DNA of 64,000 nt, taken from the NCBI RefSeq assembly GCF_002797435.1, contig NZ_PGEN01000001.1, forward strand, positions 4,214,501-4,278,500, read 5' to 3'. Below are positions 26,336 through 34,493 of the stretch, piece after piece. Below the pieces are notes generated by a model. The model had not been told where the DNA came from. It did no database searches and saw only the letters and a list, made by a program, of their open reading frames with translations. This DNA comes from Sphingomonas koreensis. GTDB lineage: Bacteria; Pseudomonadota; Alphaproteobacteria; Sphingomonadales; Sphingomonadaceae. Positions within the stretch are counted from its first letter, which is position 1. Every line of letters starts with the position of its first letter. The position numbers were made by a program, and so were the translations under genes.

Positions 26336-27273
26336 GCCATGACCTCCGCGAGCGATCGGGCGGTGATGGCGATGCCGTCCTCGAGCGGCGTGCGCGCGCG
26401 CCAGTCGAGGTTCAACGCCGCCAGATCCGGGGCACCCGAAACGGTATCGATGCGCAGGCCGGGACTCTCGGCGGCTTCCATGGAAACATGATCGGCCGGG
26501 GTGCCTGTCACCCGGAGCGCGAGCTTGACGATCTCGCGGATCTTTCGCGCGTTCCCGCTCGAAAGGTTGAGGATCGTCCCGCCGGGCAGGTCCGACTGCG
26601 CCATCGCGCGGAGCCCGGCGACGACATCGTCCACGAACACCATGTCGCGTCGGCTGTCCGGCTGGTGGATGATTGCGGGCTCGTCCGAAAGGCATCGGCG
26701 CAGCAGGGCGGGCAGCAGGAAATCATCCGACTGGCCGGGACCATAGACGAGCGCGAAGCGCGCCGTGAGCACCCGAAAAGGGAGCCGCGGCTGCAGCATC
26801 GCGCAATAATGCGCGCCGGCGACCATCGCAGCGGTGTAGACGGTGCGTGGCTGTTCGCGCCGGGTTTCCGGCGACGCGGTCGGCTGGTTGCCATATTCGG
26901 CGATCGATCCCGCGCGCACCATCACCCGCAGATCCGGGCTTCCGGCCGCGGCGGCCAGCAGGACGAGGAGATTGTCCAGATCGGAGGTCATGGCCGGCCA
27001 TTCGGACGGATCGGGGACGCCGGGTGCGCGACCGGTGCCGCTCGCCAGATGATAGAGGATCGTGGGACCCGACCGGTCGAAACAGGCGCGCACGCGATCG
27101 AGGTTCTTGAGGTCGAGCGCATGGACGATCGCACCGGGTCGAATCCGTTCGGCGCGCAGCACTCCTTCGGGCCGCACGATCAGATGCACCTCGTCGCCGC
27201 TGTCGAGGTGGCTTGCGGCGAGATGCGAACCGATGAAGCCGGCCCCGCCAGTGATCAGCACGCGCTCGGGCAT
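26332..27273 (-). CDS. extended SDR (NAD-dependent epimerase/reductase-like), catalytic Lys replaced
   Basis: The 313-residue protein has the NAD(P)-binding loop LITGGAGFIGSHLA (6-19), the structural Ser123 region AGSIAEYG and VYGPGQSDDFL downstream. The active-site YxxxK reads YTAAM (Tyr146, Met150), so the usual catalytic Lys is Met. It lies between the C-methyltransferase and the GT2 gene in a CDP-sugar operon, where the expected job is 4-keto reduction or epimerisation of the branched sugar. With the Lys missing, activity may be altered. The start at 27273 is 12 bp after the previous stop. Confidence 0.82.
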   Translation of the reverse strand: MPERVLITGGAGFIGSHLAASHLDSGDEVHLIVRPEGVLRAERIRPGAIVHALDLKNLDRVRACFDRSGPTILYHLASGTGRAPGVPDPSEWPAMTSDLDNLLVLLAAAAGSPDLRVMVRAGSIAEYGNQPTASPETRREQPRTVYTAAMVAGAHYCAMLQPRLPFRVLTARFALVYGPGQSDDFLLPALLRRCLSDEPAIIHQPDSRRDMVFVDDVVAGLRAMAQSDLPGGTILNLSSGNARKIREIVKLALRVTGTPADHVSMEAAESPGLRIDTVSGAPDLAALNLDWRARTPLEDGIAITARSLAEVMA

Positions 27274-27285
27274 CCCGGCCCCGTT

Positions 27286-28506
27286 TCAGCTGACGAGCAT
27301 GGGCTCGGGCAGCGGGACGAGGAAGCGTCCGCCCCGCGCCACGAAGTCCGATTGCTGTTCGCGGATCTCGTCGAAGAAGTTCCAGGCGAGGACCATCAGG
27401 ACATCGGGCTTTTCATCGGCGATCGCATCGACCGATCTGACCGATATCTTCATGCCGGGGGAGTAGAGCCCCTGCTTCAATGGATTGCGGTCGACCAGGA
27501 AATCGAGCCGGTCGGGACCGATCCCGAAATAGTTGAGCAGCGTGTTTCCCTTTGCCGGGGCACCATAGCCCGCGATCTTCTTGCCCTGGGCCTTGAGCTC
27601 GTCGAGCATCGCCAGAAGCCGGACCCGGACGGCCTCGACGCGCTCGGCGAAGCGCTCATAGGTCTCGGGGTCGAGCATGCCCCCGGCCAGTTCCTCGTCG
27701 AGCATCGCGCGGACCTCGGGCGTCGGCTCGGCGGTGCCGGTCTTGCGGAAGAATACACGCATCGAGCCCCCATGGATGGGCAATCGATGGACATCGACGA
27801 CCTCCAGCTCGAAGAATGCGCCCAGCTTTTGCATCGAGAGCAGGCTGAATTCGGAGACATGTTCCTGATAGACGGTGTCGAACTCGTTCCGGTCGAGCAG
27901 CTCCTTGGCCCAGGGAACTTCGACCACGAAGGTGCCGTCTTCGGCGAGCAGGCGGGTGATCCCCTCCATGAATCGGTGAAGGTCGCCGATATGGTTGAAC
28001 GTGTTGGTGGTGACGATCACCTGCGCGCGCCCGTTGGCGTCGCGTACCGCATCCGCGGTAGCGGGATCGAAATAGGCGACATGGACGTCCACTCCGCGCG
28101 CGGCGGCGGCTTCAGCCAGGTTCGCTGCCGGGTCGATCCCCAGCGTCCTCGCGCCACGGGTATTGCAAGCCGCGAGCAACAGCCCGTCATTGCAGCCGAT
28201 ATCGACGATGAGCCCGTTTCCTGCGATGTCCCCCAGGACGCCGGCCAGCGTGTCGAAATGCGTGTGCATCGTCGCCGCACCGGAGGGAACGTAGAGATAG
28301 TGGCGGAAGAAGTCGGCGGGGATCTGGTCCGCGATCTCGATCAGGCCGCAATTGAGGCACACTTCGGTGTTGAGCGAGAAGGTCGGCTGGTCCGCATCAT
28401 ATTCCTCGGGCCGCACGAACATGTTGGCCGGGGGATGCTGCCCCATTGGCAGGAACAGATAGGGCGCCGGGGCCAGGCATGCGCGGCAGTGCTGCAATCG
28501 TTCCAT
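27286..28506 (-). CDS. NDP-sugar C-methyltransferase (TylC3/TcaB9-like)
   Basis: The 406-residue protein has three recognisable parts. The N-terminal zinc-binding domain has CxxC pairs at C7/C10 and C50/C53. The central SAM domain has VDIGCNDG at 101-108, and the C-terminal domain contains GYGAPAKGNTLLNYF. The motif PIHGGSMRVFF between the last two matches the sugar 3-C-methyltransferases that alkylate 4-keto-6-deoxy sugars. It should therefore add a branch methyl group to the CDP-4-keto-6-deoxy sugar made upstream. ATG 28506 has AAGGA at good spacing; the frame is open further upstream. Confidence 0.88.
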   Translation of the reverse strand: MERLQHCRACLAPAPYLFLPMGQHPPANMFVRPEEYDADQPTFSLNTEVCLNCGLIEIADQIPADFFRHYLYVPSGAATMHTHFDTLAGVLGDIAGNGLIVDIGCNDGLLLAACNTRGARTLGIDPAANLAEAAAARGVDVHVAYFDPATADAVRDANGRAQVIVTTNTFNHIGDLHRFMEGITRLLAEDGTFVVEVPWAKELLDRNEFDTVYQEHVSEFSLLSMQKLGAFFELEVVDVHRLPIHGGSMRVFFRKTGTAEPTPEVRAMLDEELAGGMLDPETYERFAERVEAVRVRLLAMLDELKAQGKKIAGYGAPAKGNTLLNYFGIGPDRLDFLVDRNPLKQGLYSPGMKISVRSVDAIADEKPDVLMVLAWNFFDEIREQQSDFVARGGRFLVPLPEPMLVS

Positions 28507-28534
28507 TGGAAATCCTTTCTCCGGTGCCGGGTCC

Positions 28535-29746
28535 TCAGGCCACGCGTGCTGCGGGCGCCACCTGACGCTCGGCAAAACTGCGGAAAGTGGCGTGGATATG
28601 CTCGATCTGCTCGTCGCTCAGCCCGTGATGGCAGGCGAGCAGGATGCCGCCGCGGGTGACTGCGTCTGCCTCCGGATAGCCCCGCGGGTCCGCGTTGACC
28701 TTCACGTTCGCCATCGCCGGCTGGCGCAGGATATTGCCGGTGAATACGACGCGCGTCTGGATGTCGGCGCGTTCGAACCAGATCTGCAGCTCGCGCCGGT
28801 CGAACGGCGCTTCCGGCCGGATCGTCAGCGGGAAGGCAAGCCAGCCGGTGTGCGTTCTGGGCAGCTGCCGTGGCAGGACGAACCAGTCGGCATAGTCGGA
28901 GAAAAATGCGCAATGCCGCGCAAAATGCTGTTCACGCAGTTCAATATTGCGCGTCAGCTTGTCGAGCTGGACCAGACCGAAAGCGGCGCCCATCTCGGAT
29001 GGCTCGATATTGTAGCCCAGCTCTTCGAACAGGAACTTGGCGTCATAGGGAATGTCGCCGAGCTTGACGTCGAAGCGGCGCTCGATCGCTTCGGATTCGA
29101 TGAAGAGCGAAGAAGATCGTCCCCAGGAGCGCATCAGCAGCGCACGCCGGGCGAGGTCCTCGTCGTTGATGCATAGCATGCCGCCATTGCCGGCCGCGTT
29201 GACGACGTGCGAGCCATAGAAGCTGGTCGTGCTGATATCCGATCGCTTGCCAGTGCTTTCGCCGCGCAACGTCGCGCCCAGCGTGTCGGCGCTGTCCTCG
29301 ATCAGGATGAGGTTGTGCCGGTCGGCTATGTCGCGGAGCCGGTCCCAGTCGGGAAGATTGCCGATCAGCGAAGGGATCATCATCGCGCGGGTGCAGGGCG
29401 TGATCCGCGCCTCGATCGCATCCTCGTCGATATTGTAGGTTCCCTCGCGGACATCGACGAATGCCGGCACCAGGCCATGGCGCACGATCGGCGCCACGGT
29501 GGTGGCAAAGGTGAGCGCGGGCGTGATCACCTCGCTGCCATGCGGAAGGCGAAGCAGTTCGACGGCGAGATAGTTCGCCGACGAACCCGAATTCACCATG
29601 ATCCCATGCCGCTTCGCGAAGAGCGCGGCGACCCGCGCTTCCATCGCGCGGACATGGGTGCCCATCTGCGTCGAGGTGCGCAGCACATCGACGACGGCGG
29701 CGATCTCCTCCTCGCCATGGACGCTCTGACCATAGTTCACGCGCAT
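28535..29746 (-). CDS. RfbH/ColD-like PLP enzyme (sugar 3-dehydratase-like), His at the Lys position, no Fe-S cysteines
   Basis: The 403-residue protein has the DegT fold with MVNSGSSANYLAVELLRLP and LILIEDSADTLGAT. The residue that is normally the Schiff-base Lys is His180 in SFYGSHVVNAAGNGG, as in RfbH/DdhC and ColD 3-dehydratases. The next segment (RSWGRSSSLF, then LGDIPYDAKFLFEELGYNIEPSEMGAAFG) aligns by eye with RfbH. The four cysteines that hold the RfbH [2Fe-2S] cluster are absent. A ColD-like PMP-dependent C3 dehydration of a CDP-4-keto sugar is the best reading. ATG 29746 has GGAGGGG upstream and overlaps the rfbG stop by 10 bp. Confidence 0.8.
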   Translation of the reverse strand: MRVNYGQSVHGEEEIAAVVDVLRTSTQMGTHVRAMEARVAALFAKRHGIMVNSGSSANYLAVELLRLPHGSEVITPALTFATTVAPIVRHGLVPAFVDVREGTYNIDEDAIEARITPCTRAMMIPSLIGNLPDWDRLRDIADRHNLILIEDSADTLGATLRGESTGKRSDISTTSFYGSHVVNAAGNGGMLCINDEDLARRALLMRSWGRSSSLFIESEAIERRFDVKLGDIPYDAKFLFEELGYNIEPSEMGAAFGLVQLDKLTRNIELREQHFARHCAFFSDYADWFVLPRQLPRTHTGWLAFPLTIRPEAPFDRRELQIWFERADIQTRVVFTGNILRQPAMANVKVNADPRGYPEADAVTRGGILLACHHGLSDEQIEHIHATFRSFAERQVAPAARVA

Positions 29747-30903
29747 GCGGCAGCCCCTCCGAATACCGGGTCGAACGCGAATCCCGTGGGTTGCACGGGA
29801 TGAACGCCGCGCACGTAGCGGTCGATCTGACGCTCGCTCAGCGCACGCAGCCTGGTGTTTCCGTCCAGCGCTGCCCGGTACCATTCGACCGTCAGCGCGA
29901 CCGAGTCGCGGAGCGCCAGGCGCGGGCGCCATCCGAGCGCCGATCGCGCCTTGGCGCTGTCGAGATGCAGGAAATGGGCTTCGGGCGGTGCATCCTTCTC
30001 GTCGCCGAACACGAACTGCGGGCTGCGATGGCCCCAGGCGCTTTCCAGCAGCGCGGCGAGCGTCGCGACGTCGACCGTCGCTTCTGAATCCGGCCCGAAA
30101 TTCCAGGCGCCGGCCACGCTGCGATCGCCTTCGGCAATCCGGGCGGCCAGCATGAGATAGCCCGCCAGAGGTTCGAGGACATGCTGCCAGGGCCGGACGC
30201 TCGCCGGATTGCGGATATGCACCGGCTTGCCGGCTGCGACAGCCCGGACAATGTCGGGCACGAGCCGGTCGGTGGCCCAGTCGCCGCCGCCGAATACATT
30301 GCCTGCGCGTGCGGTGGCGAGCACCGGACTGCCGGGATCGCGGAAGAAGGAGCGGCGATACGCCTCGACCACAAGCTCTGCGCAGCCCTTGGATACGCTG
30401 TAGGGGTCGCTGCCGCCGAGCCGGTCGGTCTCGCGATAGCCCCAGGGCCAGCCGAGATTCTCATAGCATTTGTCGCTGGTGACGATGATCGCGCCCTGCA
30501 GCGACGGAAAGCGTCGTGCCGCTTCGAGCACGACCGCGGTGCCGACGACATTGGTCTGCAGCGTCGCGACGGGCGCGGCGTAGGATGGCCGGACCAGCGC
30601 CTGCGCCGCCATGTGGATGACGAGATGGGGATCGCAATCCTCGACCGTGCGCAGAAAGGCCGTCTCGTTACCGATGTCGCACACCCGGTGATCGACGATG
30701 TCGGCGATGCCGGCGGCCTGAAAAAAGCTGGGTTCGCGATCGTGCGGGAGCAATGCGACCGCGGTGGTGTCGGCGCCCAGCCGCCGTAGCCACAACGCTA
30801 GCCAGCCCCCCTTGAAACCGGTGTGACCGGTCAAGAGGATCCGGCGGCCAGCCAGCGCGCGGCTCAACCGGTCTTCGTCGAACCGCACCTCACGCATGGG
30901 CAT
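29737..30903 (-). CDS. rfbG: CDP-glucose 4,6-dehydratase
   Basis: The 388-residue extended SDR has the characteristic RfbG start RRILLTGHTGFKGGWLALWL. Further signatures are HMAAQALVRPSY, TSDKCYEN, the catalytic SDPYSVSKGCAE (Tyr and Lys present) and FGGGDWATDRLVPD. It converts CDP-glucose to CDP-4-keto-6-deoxyglucose. It follows rfbF with a 14-bp overlap. The second ATG at 30897 has better Shine-Dalgarno spacing (AGGAG) and is an equally good start. The length is a little above the usual 355-360 residues because of a C-terminal tail. Confidence 0.93.
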   Translation of the reverse strand: MPMREVRFDEDRLSRALAGRRILLTGHTGFKGGWLALWLRRLGADTTAVALLPHDREPSFFQAAGIADIVDHRVCDIGNETAFLRTVEDCDPHLVIHMAAQALVRPSYAAPVATLQTNVVGTAVVLEAARRFPSLQGAIIVTSDKCYENLGWPWGYRETDRLGGSDPYSVSKGCAELVVEAYRRSFFRDPGSPVLATARAGNVFGGGDWATDRLVPDIVRAVAAGKPVHIRNPASVRPWQHVLEPLAGYLMLAARIAEGDRSVAGAWNFGPDSEATVDVATLAALLESAWGHRSPQFVFGDEKDAPPEAHFLHLDSAKARSALGWRPRLALRDSVALTVEWYRAALDGNTRLRALSERQIDRYVRGVHPVQPTGFAFDPVFGGAAACA

Positions 30904-31711
30904 GCGCTCCTGTGGGCGGTGCGGCGAGCTGCCATGGAGCAGGGGGGCTCTTCGCCCATGGCGGCGAACCGGCTACACAAAGCTGATTGAGGTGATCGCG
31001 ATCCCGAATCGTGTCCATCGGGTGCCAGAATCCGGTATGCTTGTAGGCGAACAGCTGGCCGTCCTGCGCCAAACGGCTCAACGGGGCTTGCTCCAGCGGT
31101 TCCTCGTCCCCGCTCAGGTAATCGAGGACGCCGGGTTCGAAGACGAAGAAGCCACCGTTGATCCAGGTCTCGTGCTTGCGCACCTTCTCGGTGAACTCGG
31201 CGACGCGTGCACCCTCCAGCTCCAGATTGCCGAACCGCGCGGGCGGCTGCACTGCGGTGACCGTCGCCAGCTTGCCGTGCGATCGGTGGAACGCCAGCAG
31301 CGCACCGATATCGATGTCGCCCACGCCGTCGGAATAGGTGACCATGAAGGTCCCGCCCTCCAGCCAGTCGCGCAGCCGCAGCAGGCGCCCGCCGGTCATG
31401 GTAAGCTCGCCGGTATCGACCACCGAAACGTTCCAGTCGAGCGACCGGCATTGCCGGAAGGCGACATGGCCGTTGCCGATCGCGACCGTGAAGTCGTTGC
31501 TCATGAAATGCAGGTCGTGGAAGAACTTCTTGAGCAGCAGCATCTTGTAGCCGCAGGCGACGACGAAATCGGTGACGCCGTGCTGGGCATAGATGTCCAT
31601 GACATGCAGGATGATCGGCTTGCCGCCGACCTCGACCATCGGCTTGGGCACGCGGACGGTTTCTTCTGAAAGACGTGAGCCCAAGCCCCCCGCCAATAAT
31701 ACGACCTGCAT
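30890..31711 (-). CDS. rfbF: glucose-1-phosphate cytidylyltransferase
   Basis: The 273-residue nucleotidyltransferase starts with VVLLAGGLGSRLSEET and KPMVEVGGKPIILHVM, the sugar-nucleotide-binding loop of RfbF. Other signatures are FVVACGYK, TYSDGVGDID, INGGFFVFEPGVLDYL and GFWHPMDTIRDRDHL. It makes CDP-glucose from CTP and glucose-1-phosphate, the entry to the CDP-deoxysugar branch. It is the first gene of a six-gene minus-strand operon. ATG 31711 has GGGAGGAG 9 nt upstream. The last 25 residues (Ala/Pro-rich) extend beyond the usual 257-residue family length. Confidence 0.93.
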   Translation of the reverse strand: MQVVLLAGGLGSRLSEETVRVPKPMVEVGGKPIILHVMDIYAQHGVTDFVVACGYKMLLLKKFFHDLHFMSNDFTVAIGNGHVAFRQCRSLDWNVSVVDTGELTMTGGRLLRLRDWLEGGTFMVTYSDGVGDIDIGALLAFHRSHGKLATVTAVQPPARFGNLELEGARVAEFTEKVRKHETWINGGFFVFEPGVLDYLSGDEEPLEQAPLSRLAQDGQLFAYKHTGFWHPMDTIRDRDHLNQLCVAGSPPWAKSPPAPWQLAAPPTGAHAHA

Positions 31712-31967
31712 CGCGCCGCTCCTCCCACCATACTGGGCATGCCAGATTGGTCGTCACAGACTAGGGAAGCTGTGGCGGGAAGCGATTCGGGCATCGGGAT
31801 TAGCCACCACCCAATCGTGGTACCGGGGCTATTCCATAGGTGTCGGGCAGGGAGCGGTCTCTCGCCGCAAACAGATATGCCGCCTTCGCTTCAAAGCGTA
31901 TCCCATACCGCGGTGGGTACGATCGAAGGACAGGCCGGCGATCGTCGCGAAAGAGCGGGGCGGGCGC

Positions 31968-32408
31968 TCAGTTGAGAAGCGCGGTAAGCACGCCCTTGCC
32001 CTGAACCTCGCTCGACATGCCGAGGAACAGGTCGAAATTCCCCTTGGTGGCGTGGGAGAGCTGGTAGGTCGCGCCCCCCTCAGGCGCCAGGCGCGCCTCC
32101 ATCTGGAAAACCGCATAGAAGGGCTGTTGCCGCCCCAGGCTTGTCGGCCGCGACGTGTCCGCGATCCGCTCGAGGCTGGCGAGCACCGCCGATACCTTCC
32201 CGGTCGGGGTGGCGATCAGGAACGAACTGCCGACCAGCTTGTCCCACTCGCCGGCTTCGGAAGCGGTGAGCGGCGGTCCGGCAGGCGTGGCACCGGTGGT
32301 GGGCGCGACGACACTGCCCGATCCGCCGCCTCCGCAGCCAGCCACTCCGGCGCCGGCCATGACGACCAGTCCTCCAACCATGAAGCGACGACGCGCGCTG
32401 TCAGTCAT
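31968..32408 (-). CDS. DUF6916-like lipoprotein with Tat-type signal
   Basis: The 146-residue protein starts with RRRFMVGG and a hydrophobic stretch ending in the lipobox VAGC (Cys25), then a Gly/Ser linker. This fits a twin-arginine-exported lipoprotein. The remaining 95 residues (WDKLVGSSFLIATPTG onward, ending in a short beta-rich domain) look like the small protein at 32609. I assign both tentatively to the DUF6916 group, which is usually seen near tail-collar proteins. The function is unknown. It is separated by about 200 bp from the divergent copy. Confidence 0.6.
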   Translation of the reverse strand: MTDSARRRFMVGGLVVMAGAGVAGCGGGGSGSVVAPTTGATPAGPPLTASEAGEWDKLVGSSFLIATPTGKVSAVLASLERIADTSRPTSLGRQQPFYAVFQMEARLAPEGGATYQLSHATKGNFDLFLGMSSEVQGKGVLTALLN

Positions 32409-32608
32409 TGTTTCTTACTTTTCAAATGGCCAGGCCGGAATACGACGATTGCGTACGGCCTTTCCCCCAAAATGGACCTTTATCATCTGCTTGGCCGGAC
32501 CGCATCCCATGAATCGTTATGGATGCGGTTCAACGCGGGATTGGCTCGGCGGGTCTGGTCTGCCTATAGCGGGAACGCTGCGCGCGTGGTGCGGCTGGGG
32601 AAGGTACG

Positions 32609-32908
32609 ATGACGGCGGATGCGGTTCGAGGGCTGACGCTTGGCGATTTCGAAGGACATATCGGCACCGGGTTCGCGATCGAAACGGAGCTTGGCGCTCA
32701 CACGCTCGAATTGGCCGTTGTCGAACCGATGCCGCAATCCACCCGTCCCGAAGGGGGATTCAGGCTCGAATTCGCGGGACCGCCGGAGCCCCGGCTGCCG
32801 CAGTCGATCTATCGGTTCGTGATCGATGGCGCCGCGCACGATATCTTCATCGTTGCGATCGGCTACCGGCCCGAGGGCGGGATACGGTACGAAGCCGTCT
32901 TCTTCTAG
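32609..32908 (+). CDS. DUF6916-like small protein
   Basis: The 99-residue soluble protein has no signal peptide. It shows TLGDFEGHIGTGFAIE at the start, a central LEFAGP region and the typical end YRPEGGIRYEAVFF. The pattern matches DUF6916, small beta-rich proteins of unknown function found beside tail-collar genes. ATG 32609 is preceded by GGGGAAGG. The stop overlaps that of the convergent GNAT gene by 4 bp. It is a shorter, cytoplasmic version of the lipoprotein at 31968. Confidence 0.65.
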   Translation: MTADAVRGLTLGDFEGHIGTGFAIETELGAHTLELAVVEPMPQSTRPEGGFRLEFAGPPEPRLPQSIYRFVIDGAAHDIFIVAIGYRPEGGIRYEAVFF

Positions 32909-33423
32909 GCGAGCGCTTTGGCCGCGCCGGGCGTCCCGAACTCCATCAGCTCGTATACGCCCTTGTCCTCGGTCACCACGAAGCCGAGTCGCAGATACAG
33001 CCGTCGCGCCGGATTGAATTTCTCGACATGAATCGAGACGCCCTTCGTCTGATCCTGCGCCCAGGCGATCATATCGCGCAGGATCGCCTCGCCCAATCCC
33101 TGGCCGCGTGCCGCCGGTAGCAGCGATATATCGACGATACGAAACTCCAGCGGCCAGGCGTCGACATAGAGGCGCCCGATCGGGGCCCCGTCCTGTTCCA
33201 GGATCAGTCGCTCCGCATTCGGGTAATAGGCCTGATAATGGTGGTGCTGGGCGCGATGCTGCTGGGTGAGAAAGGCCTCTTTCTCGCCGTCCGGCCAGCC
33301 GCTCAGTGCGAGCTCCGCCTCCCGCGTGGAGCGATAGAGGGCCTCGATGAACGCGAAGTCCTCCTCGGTATAGGAGCGATAGACGAGCGCATGGAGCGCG
33401 GCGGCGCGAAGGGGCGGCGGCAT
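32905..33423 (-). CDS. GNAT-family N-acetyltransferase
   Basis: The 172-residue protein has the acetyl-CoA-binding signature LLPAARGQGLGEAIL and the following helix (DMIAWAQ). The C-terminal FNPARRLYLRLGFVV is also typical of GNAT enzymes. I place the start at ATG 33423, 16 bp after the stop of the first tail-collar gene; an upstream open segment lies within that gene. It is probably co-transcribed with the three tail-collar genes. The acetyl acceptor is unknown. It might modify those proteins, but nothing in the sequence proves it. Confidence 0.8.
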   Translation of the reverse strand: MPPPLRAAALHALVYRSYTEEDFAFIEALYRSTREAELALSGWPDGEKEAFLTQQHRAQHHHYQAYYPNAERLILEQDGAPIGRLYVDAWPLEFRIVDISLLPAARGQGLGEAILRDMIAWAQDQTKGVSIHVEKFNPARRLYLRLGFVVTEDKGVYELMEFGTPGAAKALA

Positions 33424-33439
33424 GGTGTGGCGGACGAGG

Positions 33440-33967
33440 TCAGCTGCGTGGCGGGAACACACCCTGCAGCGCGATGCAGAAATAGAAGGTCAGATAGGGC
33501 TGCATGTTGTTGTGCGGCGCACCGCCGCCCGCGGGTGAGAGCGCCTGAGGCGACATCTGGATGAGGTTGGCATTGGTGGTGCTGTTGTAGAGCGCGCCGC
33601 CGCTGGAGGTGGAGAGCGTGACGCCGGATGCAAGCGTGCCCTGGGTACCCTCTTCCACCGAGGCGCGCAGCATGTGCGAATGGCTCGGGATTTCTGATTC
33701 GAGCAGCGAGACGGTTTCGCTGCCGCCTGTCTCGCCCAGGTCGTGCAACGACAGCCCGGGGCCCTGACCGGGGTGCATCGGCGCGCGGCCCTGCAGGTCG
33801 GGGAGCGCGAAATTGCTCTTCCCGTTGCCGCCATAGGTGGTGCCGAGCAGCGAGAACAGCGCCGTGTTCTGCGAGAGCGGCAACAGCTGGCCGTCGCACC
33901 AGGCCCAGCCCTTCGGTGCGAAGTTGAACGGGAAGATTCGGATCTCGGCGACAAAGGGATCGGCCAT
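33440..33967 (-). CDS. phage-tail-collar domain protein (MdpB-like), copy 3 of 3
   Basis: The 175-residue protein has the collar-domain signature EIRIFPFNFAPKGWAWCDGQ, followed by LPLSQNTALFSLLGTTYGG, FALPDLQGRAPMH and SEIPSHSHML. It ends with a beta-rich C-terminus closing in NMQPYLTFYFCIALQGVFP. This is the stand-alone microcystin-dependent-protein (MdpB) type found in many bacteria without a prophage. It has no signal peptide. It is the last of three tandem paralogues, with gaps of 12 and 10 bp between them. Confidence 0.85.
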   Translation of the reverse strand: MADPFVAEIRIFPFNFAPKGWAWCDGQLLPLSQNTALFSLLGTTYGGNGKSNFALPDLQGRAPMHPGQGPGLSLHDLGETGGSETVSLLESEIPSHSHMLRASVEEGTQGTLASGVTLSTSSGGALYNSTTNANLIQMSPQALSPAGGGAPHNNMQPYLTFYFCIALQGVFPPRS

Positions 33968-33979
33968 GGTGCGTTCCTG

Positions 33980-34483
33980 TCAGGTCGGGCTCGGGAAAAT
34001 GCCGAACAGCGAGATGATATAGTTGAGGCAGAGATAGGGCTGGAAGTTGGTGTGCGGCTGGCTGCCGCCGACCGGTGTGATCGACGTCGGGGCCATGGCT
34101 GTGTCCGCCGCCTCGCCCGAATAGAGCTTCAGCAGCGTCGAACTGGCAAGCACGTTGTTCTTGGGATTGGCCTGCGACCCATTGCCCGATGCGCCCAACA
34201 TGGGGTGCGAGTGGGCCGGGATCTGGTTGACGGACAGCGTGACCTCTTCAACGCCGCCCGTCTCGGCGAGGATATAGGAGTTGCCCTGATGCATGGGCAG
34301 CCGGCCGCGCAGGTCGGGTAATGCGAAGGTACTCTGCCCGTCGCCGCCATAGGTTGTGCCGATCAGGTTGAAGAGCGTCTCGTTCTCCGAGATCGGCAGC
34401 AGTTGCCCTTCACAGAACATCCATCCCGCCGGGGCGAAGTTTCCGGCGAAAATGCGAAGCTCGCCGACATAAGGTTGTGCCAT
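33980..34483 (-). CDS. phage-tail-collar domain protein (MdpB-like), copy 2 of 3
   Basis: This 167-residue paralogue of its two neighbours shows ELRIFAGNFAPAGWMFCEG, LPISENETLFNLIGTTYGG, FALPDLRGRLPMHQG and NQIPAHSHPML. The end NFQPYLCLNYIISLFGIFP matches the others. The variable middle part (about 105-145) differs strongly between the three copies, while the first 90 and last 25 residues are conserved. That pattern suggests a shared scaffold with variable binding surfaces. No signal peptide. Confidence 0.85.
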   Translation of the reverse strand: MAQPYVGELRIFAGNFAPAGWMFCEGQLLPISENETLFNLIGTTYGGDGQSTFALPDLRGRLPMHQGNSYILAETGGVEEVTLSVNQIPAHSHPMLGASGNGSQANPKNNVLASSTLLKLYSGEAADTAMAPTSITPVGGSQPHTNFQPYLCLNYIISLFGIFPSPT

Positions 34484-34493
34484 GGGCTGTTCC

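Noticed and set aside
30864..31757. Alternative minus-strand frame over rfbF
   Set aside because: The 30890-31711 frame contains all the cytidylyltransferase motifs; the other is a shadow.
31712..31967. Search for a small gene or clear promoter before rfbF
   Set aside because: No open frame with a ribosome site and no convincing -10/-35 pair was found, although a promoter must be here.
32500..32528. Inverted repeat CCGCATCC/GGATGCGG between the two DUF6916-like genes
   Set aside because: The 8-bp arms are perfect but there is no T-tract and the loop is 13 nt; it could be an operator, but the evidence is too thin to annotate.
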